A stretch of 64,000 bases of DNA from the NCBI GenBank assembly GCA_037951105.1, contig JBAMJV010003315.1, positions 1 through 64,000 of the forward strand, given 5' to 3'. The stretch is from Echinarachnius parma. Taxonomy: Eukaryota > Echinodermata > Echinoidea > Clypeasteroida > Echinarachniidae. Position 1 is the stretch's first letter. Each line of letters begins with the position of its first letter. Below, piece by piece: positions 22,761 through 34,276 of the stretch. Under the pieces are notes generated by a model that worked only from the letters and a program-made list of their open reading frames with translations, did not search any database and was not told the DNA's origin. The position numbers were made by a program, and so were the translations under genes.

Positions 22761-23329
22761 TAATAGGTACGCACACAATTTGAATAAACAAGTGAAGCGT
22801 ATTTTGTGCACGTCCCTGCCTGAACACTCTGGAACAAGCTATTCAATTACCCGTTACCATGGTTACTAATACGACCATTTAAACACCCGAAATCCACATT
22901 GCATACTTTAGCTGCTGCTATGCCTGGCGAACCACGGACAAGCTTCCAATTTCCAAGGAACAAGCATAACGATTGGAAATACCTTCATAATTTCTTGCCA
23001 CCGACCGACGAACACAAAAGCTCACGCGAGCTTGACTAGCATAGCACCAGATGTTGTATTGAAACTGCATTGTGATTGATTAAGAGTACTGAAGTGTGAT
23101 GTCACAGTTATTCATTCCCATGGGTAATGGTTCTAAGCAATGTCAGGCAAGCCGAAATGTTTGACCTTGCGGTCGTTAAGAAGGCAATTGTCCAGCTTCA
23201 GCCTACTACAAAAAGCCCGATTCAAAGGACAAGTTGTTTAGAACCCTCATAGGTTCACTACAGTACTTCCAAATCGACCAGATGCGAACAAGATTTGTAT
23301 TTATTTATTTCTATTTATTTTTTTTTGTT

Positions 23330-23347
23330 TGGGGGGGGGGGGGGGTT
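23330..23347. repeat. Poly(G) tract
   Basis: A run of G following a T-rich stretch. Simple sequence. Confidence 0.9.
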
Positions 23348-23369
23348 AGGGTCTGCAGCCCTTGAAGGT

Positions 23370-23600
23370 TTTAAAGAGATCTAGTACCATTGTAACATTC
23401 CTCAAATTGATAATTATAACTGTATAAATAGTCAGTGCAAGTAGTTAGTGAATATCAATTTGTATTTTCGTTCATTATTTGGTCATATGACCACGGACCA
23501 TTTACCATGGAATCACTCAGTGGACATATGAGATCACAGAAATAAACATTCTATCAACCATTTGCCAGTTATTGCACATGTCAACAAAGTTACTACATGT
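23370..23600 (-). mobile_element. Diverged family B MITE
   Basis: TTTTAAAGAGATCTAGTACC at the left and CACATGTCAACAAAGTTACT near the right match family B ends in reverse orientation, with internal words such as GACATATGAGATCACA. Diverged and without clear TTAA borders. Confidence 0.7.
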
Positions 23601-23636
23601 ACATCCCTTTTTTTAAAAAGTGATATTCGTGCAAGT

Positions 23637-24194
23637 GGCACCTGTTGCACCACAAACTGTCGTCCCTGCACAAATTGTCGTCGGCGACAATTTGTGCAGA
23701 ACCTTACACCATAAATTGTCGCCTCCTGCACAATTTGTGCAGGGAGCTGACACCACAACACACACACACACACACCCACACACACTCCCTCGATACACAC
23801 AGACACAACAACAAATTTAAAGTGATTTTTATTCCTCCAAATTATAAGCATATAACATTTACAATTGAATAAAACATTTTTATCATCATATTCATAAATA
23901 AGGAATATAGCATTTACAGTTTAATGAAAGATAAAGTAGAAATGATTCTTACATAAAAAAAAAAAAAAAATACAAATCAAGTGTATATTCAATTCACATA
24001 ACCCATGAAATAAACATAATGGAGGTTATAATTAAAGATAAAAAGAACTAAGACATGCTACTTCCTCACGTCTCTTCTACCCCCCCCCCCCCCCCGCCCC
24101 ACCCCCTTTAGCCATCCTTCCTCCACACACCCACATACCACGTCGACGACGACAATTTGTGCAGGGACGACAATTTGTGGTGCAACAGCACCTG
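23637..24194. mobile_element. Inverted-repeat element, ~50-bp TIRs with an inner ACAAATTGTCG repeat
   Basis: The left end (CACCTGTTGCACCACAAACT, then GTCGTCCCTGCACAAATTGT) is mirrored at the right end. The left side carries additional inverted copies of CTGCACAAATTGTCG, so several nested hairpins are possible. It also holds a short (CA)n run (23757-23785) and a poly(C) run near 24081-24095. No coding content. Confidence 0.85.
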
Positions 24195-24269
24195 AAATTC
24201 GGAAAAACTTATCTCATATTCTGGCAATTTTGTCAAATTGGGGCAATATCATAATCATACATTAAAAAC

Positions 24270-25850
24270 AGAATGTGATGTAAGTATTTTTGACTTCACA
24301 AACGTAATTCAGCACAGTAAGATTATTAGGTTTAAAAGGCGGTAGTTTTTAATATTAAAAAGCGGAATATAATGTCATTATTTTAACGTCACGAGTAAAA
24401 TGCTCCCTTACGCCTACTGTACAAGATTGTTCAGTATATAAAAAGGCCGAAATTAAGTCTAGATATTCAAAACGTAATAAGTAGTTTTGAGGTCACAAAC
24501 GAAAATGCTCCCTTACGGCTTACGCCCAATGTCATTATAAGATTATAAGGTTCAAACAACAGAAGTTTGAATATTCAAAACATAAGATGATGATTGTAAG
24601 TATTTTAGACGTCACAAACGAATACATATACGGTTATAAGTTTGACGAAATGGAAGTTTTAATAATCAAAACAGATGATGTAATCTATTTTTGACGTCAT
24701 AGTTCGTGTAGATCGGGGAGAAGCCTCGAGTGTTCCTGGGAGGGATTCCCAAAAGTGGATGACGATTGTAAATGAGAGGATCAGTGCGAAGGGGGCTTGT
24801 ATCTTGATTTGGGATTAAAGGGACCTAGTACCATGAATACTTTGTTGCCACATCGATTCCTAAAGGCCCAGTCACATATCATCGGATAGCGTAAACGGAT
24901 GCCCGACAAATCAATATTTGCGAAATCAAGTTGAAAGTCGTCTCCATTGCCCCATGCACAACACATTCAGCCGGATAGAACAACGTACATCGCCTGACAA
25001 GGAAAGGACAAGAAACACATACGAACGTAGACAAACATATTGAAAATGTTACTCTCCGTCGGGCATCCGTTTACGATCCGGCGATATGTGACCGGGCCTT
25101 TACGCCCAACACATTGTAAGATTATAAGGTCTAAAAAAAGATCGGATATATAAAAAACTGAACAAGAAGATGATTATATTGCATTTTGACGTCACAGTTC
25201 TTAGAGGCATTCTTAGAAATGGATGGCGATTGTGAATGCGATGATCAGTGAGGAGGGGTATTGAAGCTTGATTTGGGATTAAAGAGACCTAGAGTTACTA
25301 TGATACCAATGGTAACAATGTTGCCGTATATGATGATTATTTACGCCCAACATATACGATTATTAGGTTGAAAAACACGGAAGGTTAAATATTAAAAACG
25401 GAATAAGAAGATGATGTAAGACGTACTGATGTCACAGCCACAGTTCGTGTATATCGGGGAGAAGCCTATGGAGATTCCTTGGAAGGTTTCCCAGAAGTGG
25501 ATGACGTTTTGAGTAAGAAGATAATTCCGATAGGGTATTGTATAGTTGATTTTGGATTTAAGCGACCTAGTAACTATGTTGCTATAACCTTGATTCGTTA
25601 CGCCTAATATATACGATTATTAGGTTGAAAAACACGGGAGGTTAACTATTCAAAACGGAATAACAAGATGATGTAAGGCATTTTTAACGTCACAGTTCGT
25701 GTATATCGGGGAGAGGCCTATGGAGAGTTACTTGGAAGGTTTCCCAGAAGTGGATGATGAGTTTGAATGAGAAGATCAGTGCGAAGCGGTCTTGTAACTT
25801 GATTTGGGATCAAATGGATCTAGTAAACTTGTATGGATCGACAGTGGTTT
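24270..25850. repeat. Tandem array, ~250-bp period, four main units
   Basis: Landmarks recur in order: CGATTATTAGGTTGAAAAAC, a TTCAAAACGGAATAACAAGA word, TTTTTGACGTCACAGTTCGT, ATCGGGGAGAAGCCTATGGA, TTCCCAGAAGTGGATGACG, then GATTTGGGATTAAAGGGACC. The last landmark is about 24805-24830, 25270-25290, 25548-25575 and 25798-25825. CGGGGAG words at 25455 and 25707 give a period of 252. The 741-base gap from 24714 to 25455 equals two units plus the MITE at 24863-25100. Shorter half-units (~110 bp) precede the array from about 24270. Confidence 0.88.
24863..25100. mobile_element. TA-flanked MITE (GGCCCRGTCACATATC ends), copy 1
   Basis: The left end AAGGCCCAGTCACATATC and right end GATATGTGACCGGGCCTT are complementary. 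TA is present on both sides (24861-24862, 25101-25102). 238 bp. Near-terminal words CGGATGCCCGACAAAT and CGTCGGGCATCCG are also inverted. It interrupts one unit of the tandem array. Confidence 0.9.
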
Positions 25851-25859
25851 GGTGAGAGG

Positions 25860-26382
25860 CGGGGAAGCTCCTGGGCTCGATCGCCCCATGCATCCTCCCA
25901 TTATTTTTGTTTGTTTGTTTGTTTATTTTGTTCTTGCTTGTTGCTTGCTTATTTTCCGGTAGTTTTTATGATGGAGCTTTGAAATGGAAATGAAAGCACA
26001 TTTTCAAACTCTTTGTCAGTTATTGGTTCTGTCAACAAATACATGTAGTTCCTAGTCCTAAGACCCCTTGAGGCTTGTGAATGCATCCGAACGATGCGGA
26101 TATCACCAAGATGGGTATGTTTAATTACTTGAAGGATTGAGTGCAGAGGGGACGATCAGGCAGAGATGTGAAGGTATTATTGTGGGGGAATTACCCTTTT
26201 CCATGCCAGATGAACAATGTGAATTGTATATCCTTCTATAGAAAGTGTGTACATTTCTGGCACAAATCTCGTGTATTAAAGGGTTATAGGCTCGAGAGTT
26301 AATGAACATATTATTGTGAGGCGTGTATATAATTTTAGTTGTTATCAAACTTTACATGTCTGACAGCGATTATGCAACTTAC
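25860..26382. other. Intergenic DNA
   Basis: A short TTTG/TTGC-rich run lies at 25905-25955. No gene or recognised element. Confidence 0.5.
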
Positions 26383-26725
26383 TTAAAGGGATAGTACAGT
26401 TCTGGTCAAACTGAATTTTAGTAACCAAAACTAGCACCATATCACTACCTGACTACAAACTAATAGTTATAACTCCACCGTGCCCGAAAGGAAGAACAAC
26501 TTACAAACGGCTAAGTAAGAGTAATGTTATCATTAAAAAAAAAACAGCCGATAAAACCAAAGAGGGCGCCCTCTAAAAACACATCGGTTTCAACCATTTA
26601 TACAATTAACTGTGAATGTAATGTTTTGTTAAAAATAATGATGATTCAATATAGAGATCATCATTACTATTCAAAAACGTCTTTGATAACAATTTTCCGG
26701 TTTGGGGAAAGTAATGCAAACTCTA
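26383..26725 (-). mobile_element. Family A MITE copy 7 (reverse, right-truncated)
   Basis: TTAAAGGGATAGTACAGTTC at the left, then the usual ordered landmarks in reverse orientation up to about 26725. The last third, including the far TIR, is missing. Confidence 0.85.
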
Positions 26726-27359
26726 ACAAACTCGAGTAGGGAGTAATATATTCGTATACCGTATCAAGTAAGCACAACAGACTTTTGCTTAATCTACGCC
26801 CTTAAACCATAATTATGGTAATCGCCTGAAAGAAAGAAAAACACGAAGATATTTGCGTCAAAACTAATCGAGCCATTTAAGCCATATATCGTGCGGACGC
26901 CACACTCTCGAAGCTTACTGCAGGCATATTTACAAGGCCCATGCATATTTATTGCAAATAATAGACTGCACATGTAAAGTTTAACCATTCTAGTGCTAAC
27001 TGGCATATCCGGTGTATTGTAATAATTTTATCAAATGTACACAGAGGGTTAACGGCAAGAAGTTTTAATAATAATAAAATCCCTTCCAAACTTCCAAAAG
27101 TATCACACTTATAATTTAAAAGTTTGAGGAAGTTCATTTTTATTTATATTCTCGTTAATCCATAACCACTGGCGAATTTTGCATAACGTTCAGCTACTCA
27201 TAGAACACAGTACAACACAAGCAATACTATCTCAGAGCAAACGAACAAATAAATAAACACATCAAAACAATCAAACAATTGGAAGCGAATGAACAACACT
27301 ACTGTATTTTTTAATCACGTTTGATACGACCTTTGCCGTAGGCTATTGTAAACGTTGTT
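26726..27359. other. Intergenic DNA, no gene recognised
   Basis: AT-rich. Frames at 26794-27137 (-) have no recognisable domain. Confidence 0.5.
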
Positions 27360-27545
27360 ATTTTCGCGCGATTAATATTTCGCGCTGAGCCACACAAAAA
27401 CATATTCGCGGATTTTTAATTTCGCAGTCGAGCAAGTGTTCACACGCATTGCAAATCGCGCATTTATATTCGCGGGTTTTAATATTCGCGGATGCCGACT
27501 TCAGCGCGAAATCCGCGAAAATTAATGCACCGCGAAATACTCCAG
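27360..27545. mobile_element. TTCGCGG-rich inverted-repeat remnant
   Basis: Many TTCGCG/CGCGAA words in both orientations, for example TTTTCGCGCGATTAATATTT and AATCCGCGAAAATTAATGC. Such an arrangement is typical of subterminal repeats of DNA transposons. Ends and target duplication are not resolved. Confidence 0.5.
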
Positions 27546-27787
27546 CAGTACGAGGCGGGGCTACTGCAGTCTGTAGCCCCGAGAGTCGAAACATTATCTA
27601 AACTATAACAAACAAAAAGTAGTCTCATTTGGGGTAAAAATCTTCATACTTTCTAACAAAAAGAACTAACAAATAAACAAACCCAAATAATCCAACAAAA
27701 TCAAGACACAACACAACATAATGTTGCCACGTGCGGGTTAATGATCTTACGCATGATACGAGGAAAGGGATTAGGGAGCCCCCGACC

Positions 27788-27927
27788 CCCGGGGGGGGGG
27801 GGGGGGGCCACTCAACTATATTGCTGTACACACGCGCGTGACCGCCATGATCGGCAAAAAGTACCCTTTTTACGCGTTTTTTTGGTCGCGCGTGTGTACA
27901 TCAATATAGTTGAGTGGCCCCCCCGGG
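27788..27927. mobile_element. 140-bp hAT-like MITE with perfect 8-bp TSD
   Basis: Target duplication CCCCGACC at 27780-27787 and 27928-27935. The ends (CCCGGGGGG...GGCCACTCAAC and complement) are followed by TATATTG and ACACACGCGCG words in inverted orientation, so nearly the whole element is a hairpin with a short loop at about 27850-27875. The left poly(G) is longer than the right poly(C). Confidence 0.92.
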
Positions 27928-28139
27928 CCCCGACCAAACAAAGCACCAATTTTATTTGGACAAAATCGTCTAACTTTCTAACGAAACGAAATAACGAATA
28001 CATTAATCAAAACAAAACGAACGAAAGCACAACTTTATTTTGGCGTCTGCGTAGTACGAGGCGGAGGCTATACTACTGCAGCCCTGAGCATGCCGACAGT
28101 TTGGAAAACAGCATTTGCTCATTCACTCTCCCGACACCG

Positions 28140-28185
28140 TTTAAAGGAATAGTTCAGTTTTGGTTTAGAGGGCGCCCTAGACACA
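28140..28185 (+). mobile_element. Family A MITE terminus (copy 8)
   Basis: TTTAAAGGAATAGTTCAGTT followed by TTGGTTTAGAGGGCGCCCT: only the first ~45 bases of the family are present. Confidence 0.7.
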
Positions 28186-29099
28186 TCGACTGGATTGAGT
28201 TATCTGCATAGAGTTGCACTATTATGCACTACTGTTGGTCTTCCATGGGCCCAGATTCATACGATTAATGAGAGAAAAAATAGATACAAAAATACAAAGA
28301 TACAAAAAAAAAAAAAACACAATCAAAGACATTAAATTTATCACAAAATATGTACATGTATTACGTGATAAAAACAGTATTTCAATTGGTTTGTATGCGT
28401 TGGCTTGATAAAACTCGTGGCTTTATCCATAATTATTTTCTGATCCAAATAATTTTATATACGTTAGTAGAAGTAACATCTTGAGTCATTCCTCATAATA
28501 GTGACGAAGACTTTCAGCGTCAGCACAGGTTTTCGAAGTCGAAGGATAGCGCTTTTGAAACACTAAACATATAACAAACAACAAATTGCGGTATGATTTG
28601 TTTATACTTATTTATAAATCCCCCCCTCCCCCTAACAACACGTTTTAGTTGGTAAGGCGATGATATAATAACATTTTGGATTTTTTCATAATTATTTATA
28701 TTTCCTGATTTTCCTGAATTTTTGTTTTGCCCTAAAAAACCCCGCAATAGTCGAAGTAAAATTTGTATAACGTCATTCTACACCTAATGACGCAATCAGT
28801 ATCGTCACAGGTTTCCCAAATCGAGGGATAGTGCTTTTGAAACTAACAATGCGGCAATATAAAATGTGTTAATTTACTAACTAGATATGCAATCCCCATG
28901 TAGGGTTATACAGGCACTGGGTTAATATAACCCCGACTCCGACACCCCTCCCCCCCCCCCCCCCCCCCGTAGTGAGAGGGCAACACTTCATTTATAAGGG
29001 GGCATGCCATATCATTCTTATCGCTTATATAGGGGTGAAAATATAAACACTTTGTCTAGTCCTACGTAGCACCGAATAAGCGTTTTGAAGCGTGTATGT
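28186..29099. other. Intergenic DNA
   Basis: No gene. A C run lies at 28950-28968 and a poly(A) at 28304-28317. A weakly repeated pair (CGTCAGCACAGGTTTTCGAA near 28519, CGTCACAGGTTTCCCAAATC near 28803) suggests an old local duplication of about 280 bp. Confidence 0.45.
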
Positions 29100-29639
29100 T
29101 TAAAGGGATGGTTGGTAACGAGAGGACAGTTTTGGTCAAACTGAATTTTAGTAACCAAAATATGCACCATTACATTACAAACTGATAGGTATAACTCCAC
29201 CATGCTCGAAAGGAATACAAAATTACTAATGACTAAGTAAAAAGCCCGTTATCATTTTTAAAAAAGAGCCGTTAAAACTCATCGGTTTCAACCATTTGAA
29301 ATAAAATATTTTGCATGTGATGTTTTGTTGAAATAGTGATTAGATAGAGAGATAATCAACAACTGTTCAAAAACCTCTTTTGTAATTTTTCAAAAAGAGG
29401 AAGCATTTAAAAAAATATTTAACGGCTGGTTCAAAATTATTGAATAATTGTGGGCCCCCACAGTTATTACAAATGGTTATATTAATATTTCAGCCATTTC
29501 TGAACTGATTTGATCATATAAAGTTAATTCTGTCATTAAAATTGTATGCTCTTTCACATTCGACACTCAGTTTTTCATTAATCTCACAATTGTTTGTGTG
29601 TGTAGCCCCCTCTATACCAAAACTCAACTATCCCTTTAA
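29100..29639 (-). mobile_element. Family A MITE copy 9 (reverse, complete)
   Basis: TTAA at 29100-29103 and 29636-29639. The right terminus ACCAAAACTCAACTATCCCT is intact. The left terminus carries a ~10-base insertion between AAAGGGATGG and ACAGTTTTGG. Confidence 0.9.
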
Positions 29640-30137
29640 AACTATTTATTCTTCTTGAATGTGTAGTAATAATGATTAGCCTAAATCACGTTTGGCTTTG
29701 GCTCAAGACAAGGTCGCGCATCTTTAAAAACGTTACTACTTTAACTCCCGATGCAATTCAACAACAAAACTAATACAAACATTGTGACACCCGTCAAATT
29801 ATTAAATATGAAATTAGAAAGAAATTAGATAGAAATCCTTTACCATGTTCACCCATTTGCCGATCGAAGAAGCAATCTTATTTCCAACAATCTTCCGGGG
29901 ACACTCCTTGCTTTAAAAGTCATTAGTTATCTCTGTTCCGGTATAAAAAAAACGTGATCAGATTTTTAGCAATATCCCAAATCCTATGATATTCTGTAAG
30001 CTTTTGAAAGGTTGTTAGTGATCGCATTAACATTTAAATGGTTTGGTTGGATTTAAATGGATTGGTTGACAATATAAGGAACAATAATTCAAATATAATG
30101 TTTTTGTTTGAAAAATATACAATTCGTATCTTCAGGT
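29640..30137. other. Intergenic DNA
   Basis: AT-rich with no gene or recognised element. Confidence 0.5.
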
Positions 30138-30632
30138 TTAAAGCCAAATAACAGCCCCACCAATAAAAAAAATAAAAAATAAAAGAACGTTTTTATCACC
30201 AACCATGTGGAAGAATATATCATAACTTTTCTGTAAATGTCAATACTTTGACCAAAAAAAAGCGTTGAAATTGAGTATTAGAGCAATCAAAATAATGTTC
30301 GAAATAAAAAAATCTATGCACAGTTAAAAATTAAACCGCATTTCTCGCTGTGTGCAAAACCTATGGCAAATGCTGCCACGTGGCTCCGCATGCGAACGAG
30401 CGTACAGATGTGGCCGGCCGGCGTAGACGGACCAAAATGGCGGTGAATTTAGGCCCAATGTCAGCGGCATGCATTTACGTTTTAACTGATAATTCTGCAT
30501 TTAACGATACTAAGGTTCGGATGTTTCTACACAAGCTTTTTTTTAACTACCGTATTTCAACGATACTGATCATTTAGTTTGGCAAATAGAGATACTTTCG
30601 GTAACTTTCCCCATACTGTTATTTGGCTTTAC
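30138..30632 (+). mobile_element. TTAA MITE family G copy 1 (AGCCAAATAACAG ends)
   Basis: Left TTTAAAGCCAAATAACAG and right CTGTTATTTGGCTTTA are complementary. Left TTAA at 30138-30141; the right border has decayed to TTAC. The second copy is at 39062-39520. The 75-codon frame at 30350-30577 lies in a GC-richer core shared with the second copy, but the frame is not kept there, so it is not treated as a gene. Confidence 0.85.
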
Positions 30633-30785
30633 GAATAAGATTTAGTGGCCCAAGAGGACATCGCCGCGAGCATGCTTGTGGTCAGTCTTTAGATTCTTTA
30701 GTCTCTGATAGCACTGAACCGGTGTGTATTTCGCAGCACGCCAGGGGCGTTTAAACGCGTCTCATTTAACGAATCCAAACCACCT

Positions 30786-32118
30786 TTAAAGGGGCTATTT
30801 ATTGATATTGAATTTAGATTCAGCTCATATTTCCATATTTACACAATCCATAACACGAATATTACTAGTAAATGTTTCAAAACATTGTTACTAAGAAGTT
30901 ATCATCAATGAAATAGTGGTAATTCGTAAGCCCATTATGGCATCAAAAATCCCGCCGAAAACCAGCTGAAATACTGTGACGTCAGTGTGTGGTCGAGTTG
31001 TCATTAGCAGACGATGTCCGAACACATTTTTATAGTGCCTTTTTCAAATGACTCTGTTCAATCATCCTTGTTTATTAAAGGGGACCACCAGGCAAAGGAC
31101 AACACATTATTATATGTTTTGGTACCGTTTTGTGATATCAAATAGATACCCAACATTTTGCAAAGGGTTGTGTAATTCATAAACAAAGCAATTAATTTCC
31201 ACCACTTACGGAACCACGGCTATTTCCTGGTTCCATACGGGCCAAGCATTTGCGAGTGCGCCAATGCTTTCACGCGTACGTCAATAGATTCCCGGATGAT
31301 TCATTCGCTCTGTACAGTGCGCTCTGGCTCTGCACGCATATAGTCTACGCAATTCAGACCGCATGTACGCATGGTTGAGAATGGTGATGCGTTTTCCAAT
31401 TATATATTTTTTTCTGAAAACATATTTTTGTGAACTTGTTGAAGGAATGGAATACTAAAGATGGTACCTTTCTATAATAAGAATATTATTTTTGGATGGT
31501 GGTACCCTTTAAGGAGAAAAGTTGTCATTATGTGCTCCACTGTCTCACTCTTAAAAGCACTTTGTTGTCTTTTGAAACACAATTCTCCCGTAAAGCATGT
31601 TAAATAGATTTGTTTGTATCTATCACGTCGCCCATAAGTATCACACGCAGTACTGCAAATTCAGCGACACCCGCATCAAAATACAGCTGTTGAACAATGG
31701 GCTAATAGAATCGTGCCAAGACCTTGGCGGGTCTTTCAAGCAGATAAAGTAGGACGGTGTGTGACTTACTTCATTGAATTTGTCTTTCTTTCAGTAAATG
31801 TCTCCGAGTGAATGATCATTGTGCAGAGATGGAGGTAAACCTTATTTACGAAATGCAATAAAATAAATGCGCTATCGTGGCAAGAATACACGTTTAGCAG
31901 GCAATAAGACTTCACTTATGGTTGTGTGGATTCGTAATGAGACATCGTCTGCTAATGATAACTCGCCCCACACAATGACGTCATCAAAACATTGGCGATT
32001 CTTTTAGTACAAAGAGCGCTTGTTTTCGATTCTTGCGATGGGGTTTTATTTTGTTGTTGTACGAGGATATCGTGTTGGTATGGGACATAAAAAGTATATA
32101 TTTTTAATCTGTTAGCCC
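30786..32118. mobile_element. Large inverted-repeat element interrupted by a MITE
   Basis: Begins TTTAAAGGGGCTATTTATTG. An inner block around 30975-31020 (GTGTGTGGTCGAGTTGTCAT, GCAGACGATGTC) is mirrored at about 31935-31985. Family H copy 1 (31075-31512) sits between the arms. The right end is poorly preserved (GTTAGCCCCTAG near 32110), so that limit is approximate. A matching single end (AATAGCCCCTTTAA) lies at 34984-34997. Confidence 0.55.
31075..31512 (+). mobile_element. TTAA MITE family H copy 1
   Basis: The left end TTAAAGGGGACCACCAGGC is mirrored by GGTGGTACCCTTTAA. TTAA at 31075-31078 and 31509-31512. A reversed copy lies at 38703-39065; shared words include ATATCAAATAGATACCCAAC and AAAGGGTTGTGTAATTC. 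Confidence 0.85.
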
Positions 32119-32179
32119 CTAGCTCTCTAGTGATGCATTATTCTCATATTTTGTGAGTTTCAATGAATGTACACTTTAA

Positions 32180-32560
32180 CATGTCTTAAGGTCAATACAA
32201 ACCAAGCAAACCGTTGCTTACATAGACTTGAATAGATAAGGAGGAATAATCTCTGAAAGTTAGAGCAAAATCGGGCCAAGAAACAAGAAAATTATGGCTC
32301 TTTGAAGATGGCCATTTATTCCTATGGGGAACTCAAATTGGCAACGCACTCTGATAAGTTTGTGGACTACTCCCAATATGTTTTTTTACACGGGTTTTTA
32401 CCATTTTTGATTCAGTTTTCTCCATAATTAGGCTTTTCCATTCCCCAACTCATGGTATGTTGTGTATTAATTTATTCTACAAAGATATACGGTATGTTGA
32501 ACTCAAACGAAGGGTAAACATGTATGAGAAAATGAAAATAAATAAACAAAATTATAAAGC
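32180..32560 (+). mobile_element. Family Q element copy 1 (partial)
   Basis: Collinear with 35525-35800: words TATGGCTCTTTGAAGATG, GGGGAACTCAAATTGGCAA, GTGGACTACTCC, CATTCCCCAACTCATG and TTGAACTCAAACGAAGGGTA occur in the same order. The mirrored right arm seen in copy 2 is absent. Confidence 0.75.
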
Positions 32561-32808
32561 AAGACAAATTATCGTCCATATCGCGTACACCGTACACCTG
32601 AGAGGAGCTGTAAACCTGCGATTTATATCTAGCTGATAAAGTGGATTGGGTGGACCTTCGGAAAGTTTAACTAGTCGATAATAAATGCACATAATAAATG
32701 GCGTGAAACCTCCTCACAAAGTCTTTAAAAGGGTCTAAGAGACAACAGATTAGGACAGCTATATCTTTGCTCTTATCCAGATGCTAATACTTTTCCCATC
32801 TCTCCTGT

Positions 32809-33348
32809 TTAAAGGGATAGTTGAGTTTTGGTCAAAACTTTAGTAACCAAAACCTGCACCATAACATTATAAACTAATAAATATAACTCCACCATGCTCT
32901 AAATGTATAACAAATTACAAACGACTAAGTAAAAAGCCTGTTATCATTCAAAAAGAGCTCTTAAAACACAAGAGGGTGCTCTCTAAAACGCATTGGTTTA
33001 AACCATTTTTTATAACAAATTGTGCATGTGATGTTTTGTTGGAATAATGATTAAATAGAGAGATCATCAACAACTATTTTAAACCTCTTTTGTATAGTTT
33101 TTAAAAAGAGTAAACATTTTATTTAGTTTTTCTTCAAATCATCGAATAATCCTGGGGTCCCAGGTTTATTCCGGTCAGATATATTTATTAATATTTCAGC
33201 TGTTTCTGAACCGATTTTCATCAAATAAAGTTTATTCCGTCATTAAAATTGTTTGCTCTTTCAAATTTGACACTCAGTTTTATTATTACGTCACAACAAA
33301 ACAAATTCTTGAAGCGTCCTCTATACCAAAACTCAACCATCCCTTTAA
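32809..33348 (-). mobile_element. Family A MITE copy 10 (reverse, complete)
   Basis: TTAA at 32809-32812 and 33345-33348. Both TIRs are close to consensus (AGGGATAGTTGAGTTTTGGT and ACCAAAACTCAACCATCCCT). It contains the GGGGTCCCAG mini-palindrome near 33153. Confidence 0.93.
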
Positions 33349-33494
33349 CACGTCATATTATATCAACATTATTCATCTACTTCTACAATAATTGCGTCAT
33401 ATATACCTTAATTCGTTGCTGTCATAAAGTCGAGAGAGACTTGCAATACACCTATATTTGTATATATAATCGTTCATCACCATCTTCTTAAAGC

Positions 33495-33881
33495 TTAAAG
33501 GGATCTAGTAACTTTGTTGACATGTGCAAAAAGTGATGAAGGGTTGATGCAATGTATATTGTTGTTATCTCATATGTCCACAGGGTATTGTGTGAAAATT
33601 TCAAGTCAAATGGACATTGCATGACCAAGTAATGAGCGAAAATGCAAATTGATATTCACTGACTCACTGCACTCACTTTGTACACGGTAAGAAATACTCC
33701 GGGGGAGTTTTTCTTATCTGAATACTTCAATCGTACATATCTTTGTAACGAAAGGGAAATTTGAAAAACCGAAACCGGTCCCATGATTTTATTGTTAATA
33801 CGAATACAACAAGGTATGATGGAACCACTAGAATAAAAAAAATATTTTGAGGATTTGGACAATGTTACTAAGTCCCTTTAA
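33495..33881 (+). mobile_element. TTAA MITE family B copy 1 (complete)
   Basis: TTAA at 33495-33498 and 33878-33881. Left end AGGGATCTAGTAACTTTGTT, right end ATGTTACTAAGTCCCT. 387 bp. A good reference for the uninterrupted family. Confidence 0.92.
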
Positions 33882-34022
33882 AAACCCGTTAAAGCTAAAA
33901 TATAACAACCTTTAAATAGCCTGATATAATTTACATGATGTATGGGATGTCATGGCTTTGGGCCATTATAAACTATTACTAAACATAACTTGTGCACAGC
34001 TCCTTGCTGTGCGAGGGATGCC

Positions 34023-34090
34023 AATAATAATTGCAAAATGAATTGCAACTTCACATTCGATTGCAACTCTGTCTGCAACGAGGCCCTATT
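34023..34090. mobile_element. Family C MITE fragment
   Basis: GATTGCAACTCTGTCTGCAA followed by CGAGGCCC resembles the right end of 15219-15373. The left half is missing. Confidence 0.5.
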
Positions 34091-34119
34091 GATGTTTCAA
34101 CAAGATTCTTACTTAAACT

Positions 34120-34276
34120 TTAAAGGGATGGTACAGTTTGGGTCAACTTGAATGTTAGTAACCAAAACTTGCACCATATCATTACATATTATTAGTCCAC
34201 CATGCCAAAAAGTTAGAAGAACTTACAAGTGGCCAAGTTAAAATGCTTTTATCAATTAAAAAGCAGCCGTTAAAGA
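34120..34276 (-). mobile_element. Family A MITE fragment (copy 11)
   Basis: TTAAAGGGATGGTACAGTTT and following landmarks up to AAAAAGCAGCCGTTAAAG. The rest is absent. Confidence 0.75.

Larger units (their letters stand above)
17040..22985. repeat. Degenerate ~200-230-bp satellite used as a landing pad
   Basis: Fragments of one repeated unit recur between all the insertions listed below. Landmarks in order: GGTATGCACACAATTTGAAT, GTGAAGCGTATTTTGTGCAC, GGAACAAGCTATTCAATTAC, CCTGAAATCCACCTT, GTTGCTATGTCTAGCAAAAT, AGCTCTCAGTTTCGAAGGAA. Pieces lie at 17040-17322 (the first part inverted), 18899-19047, 21190-21453 and 22759-22985. Reading across the gaps restores the unit order, which shows the intervening blocks are insertions. 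Confidence 0.8.
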
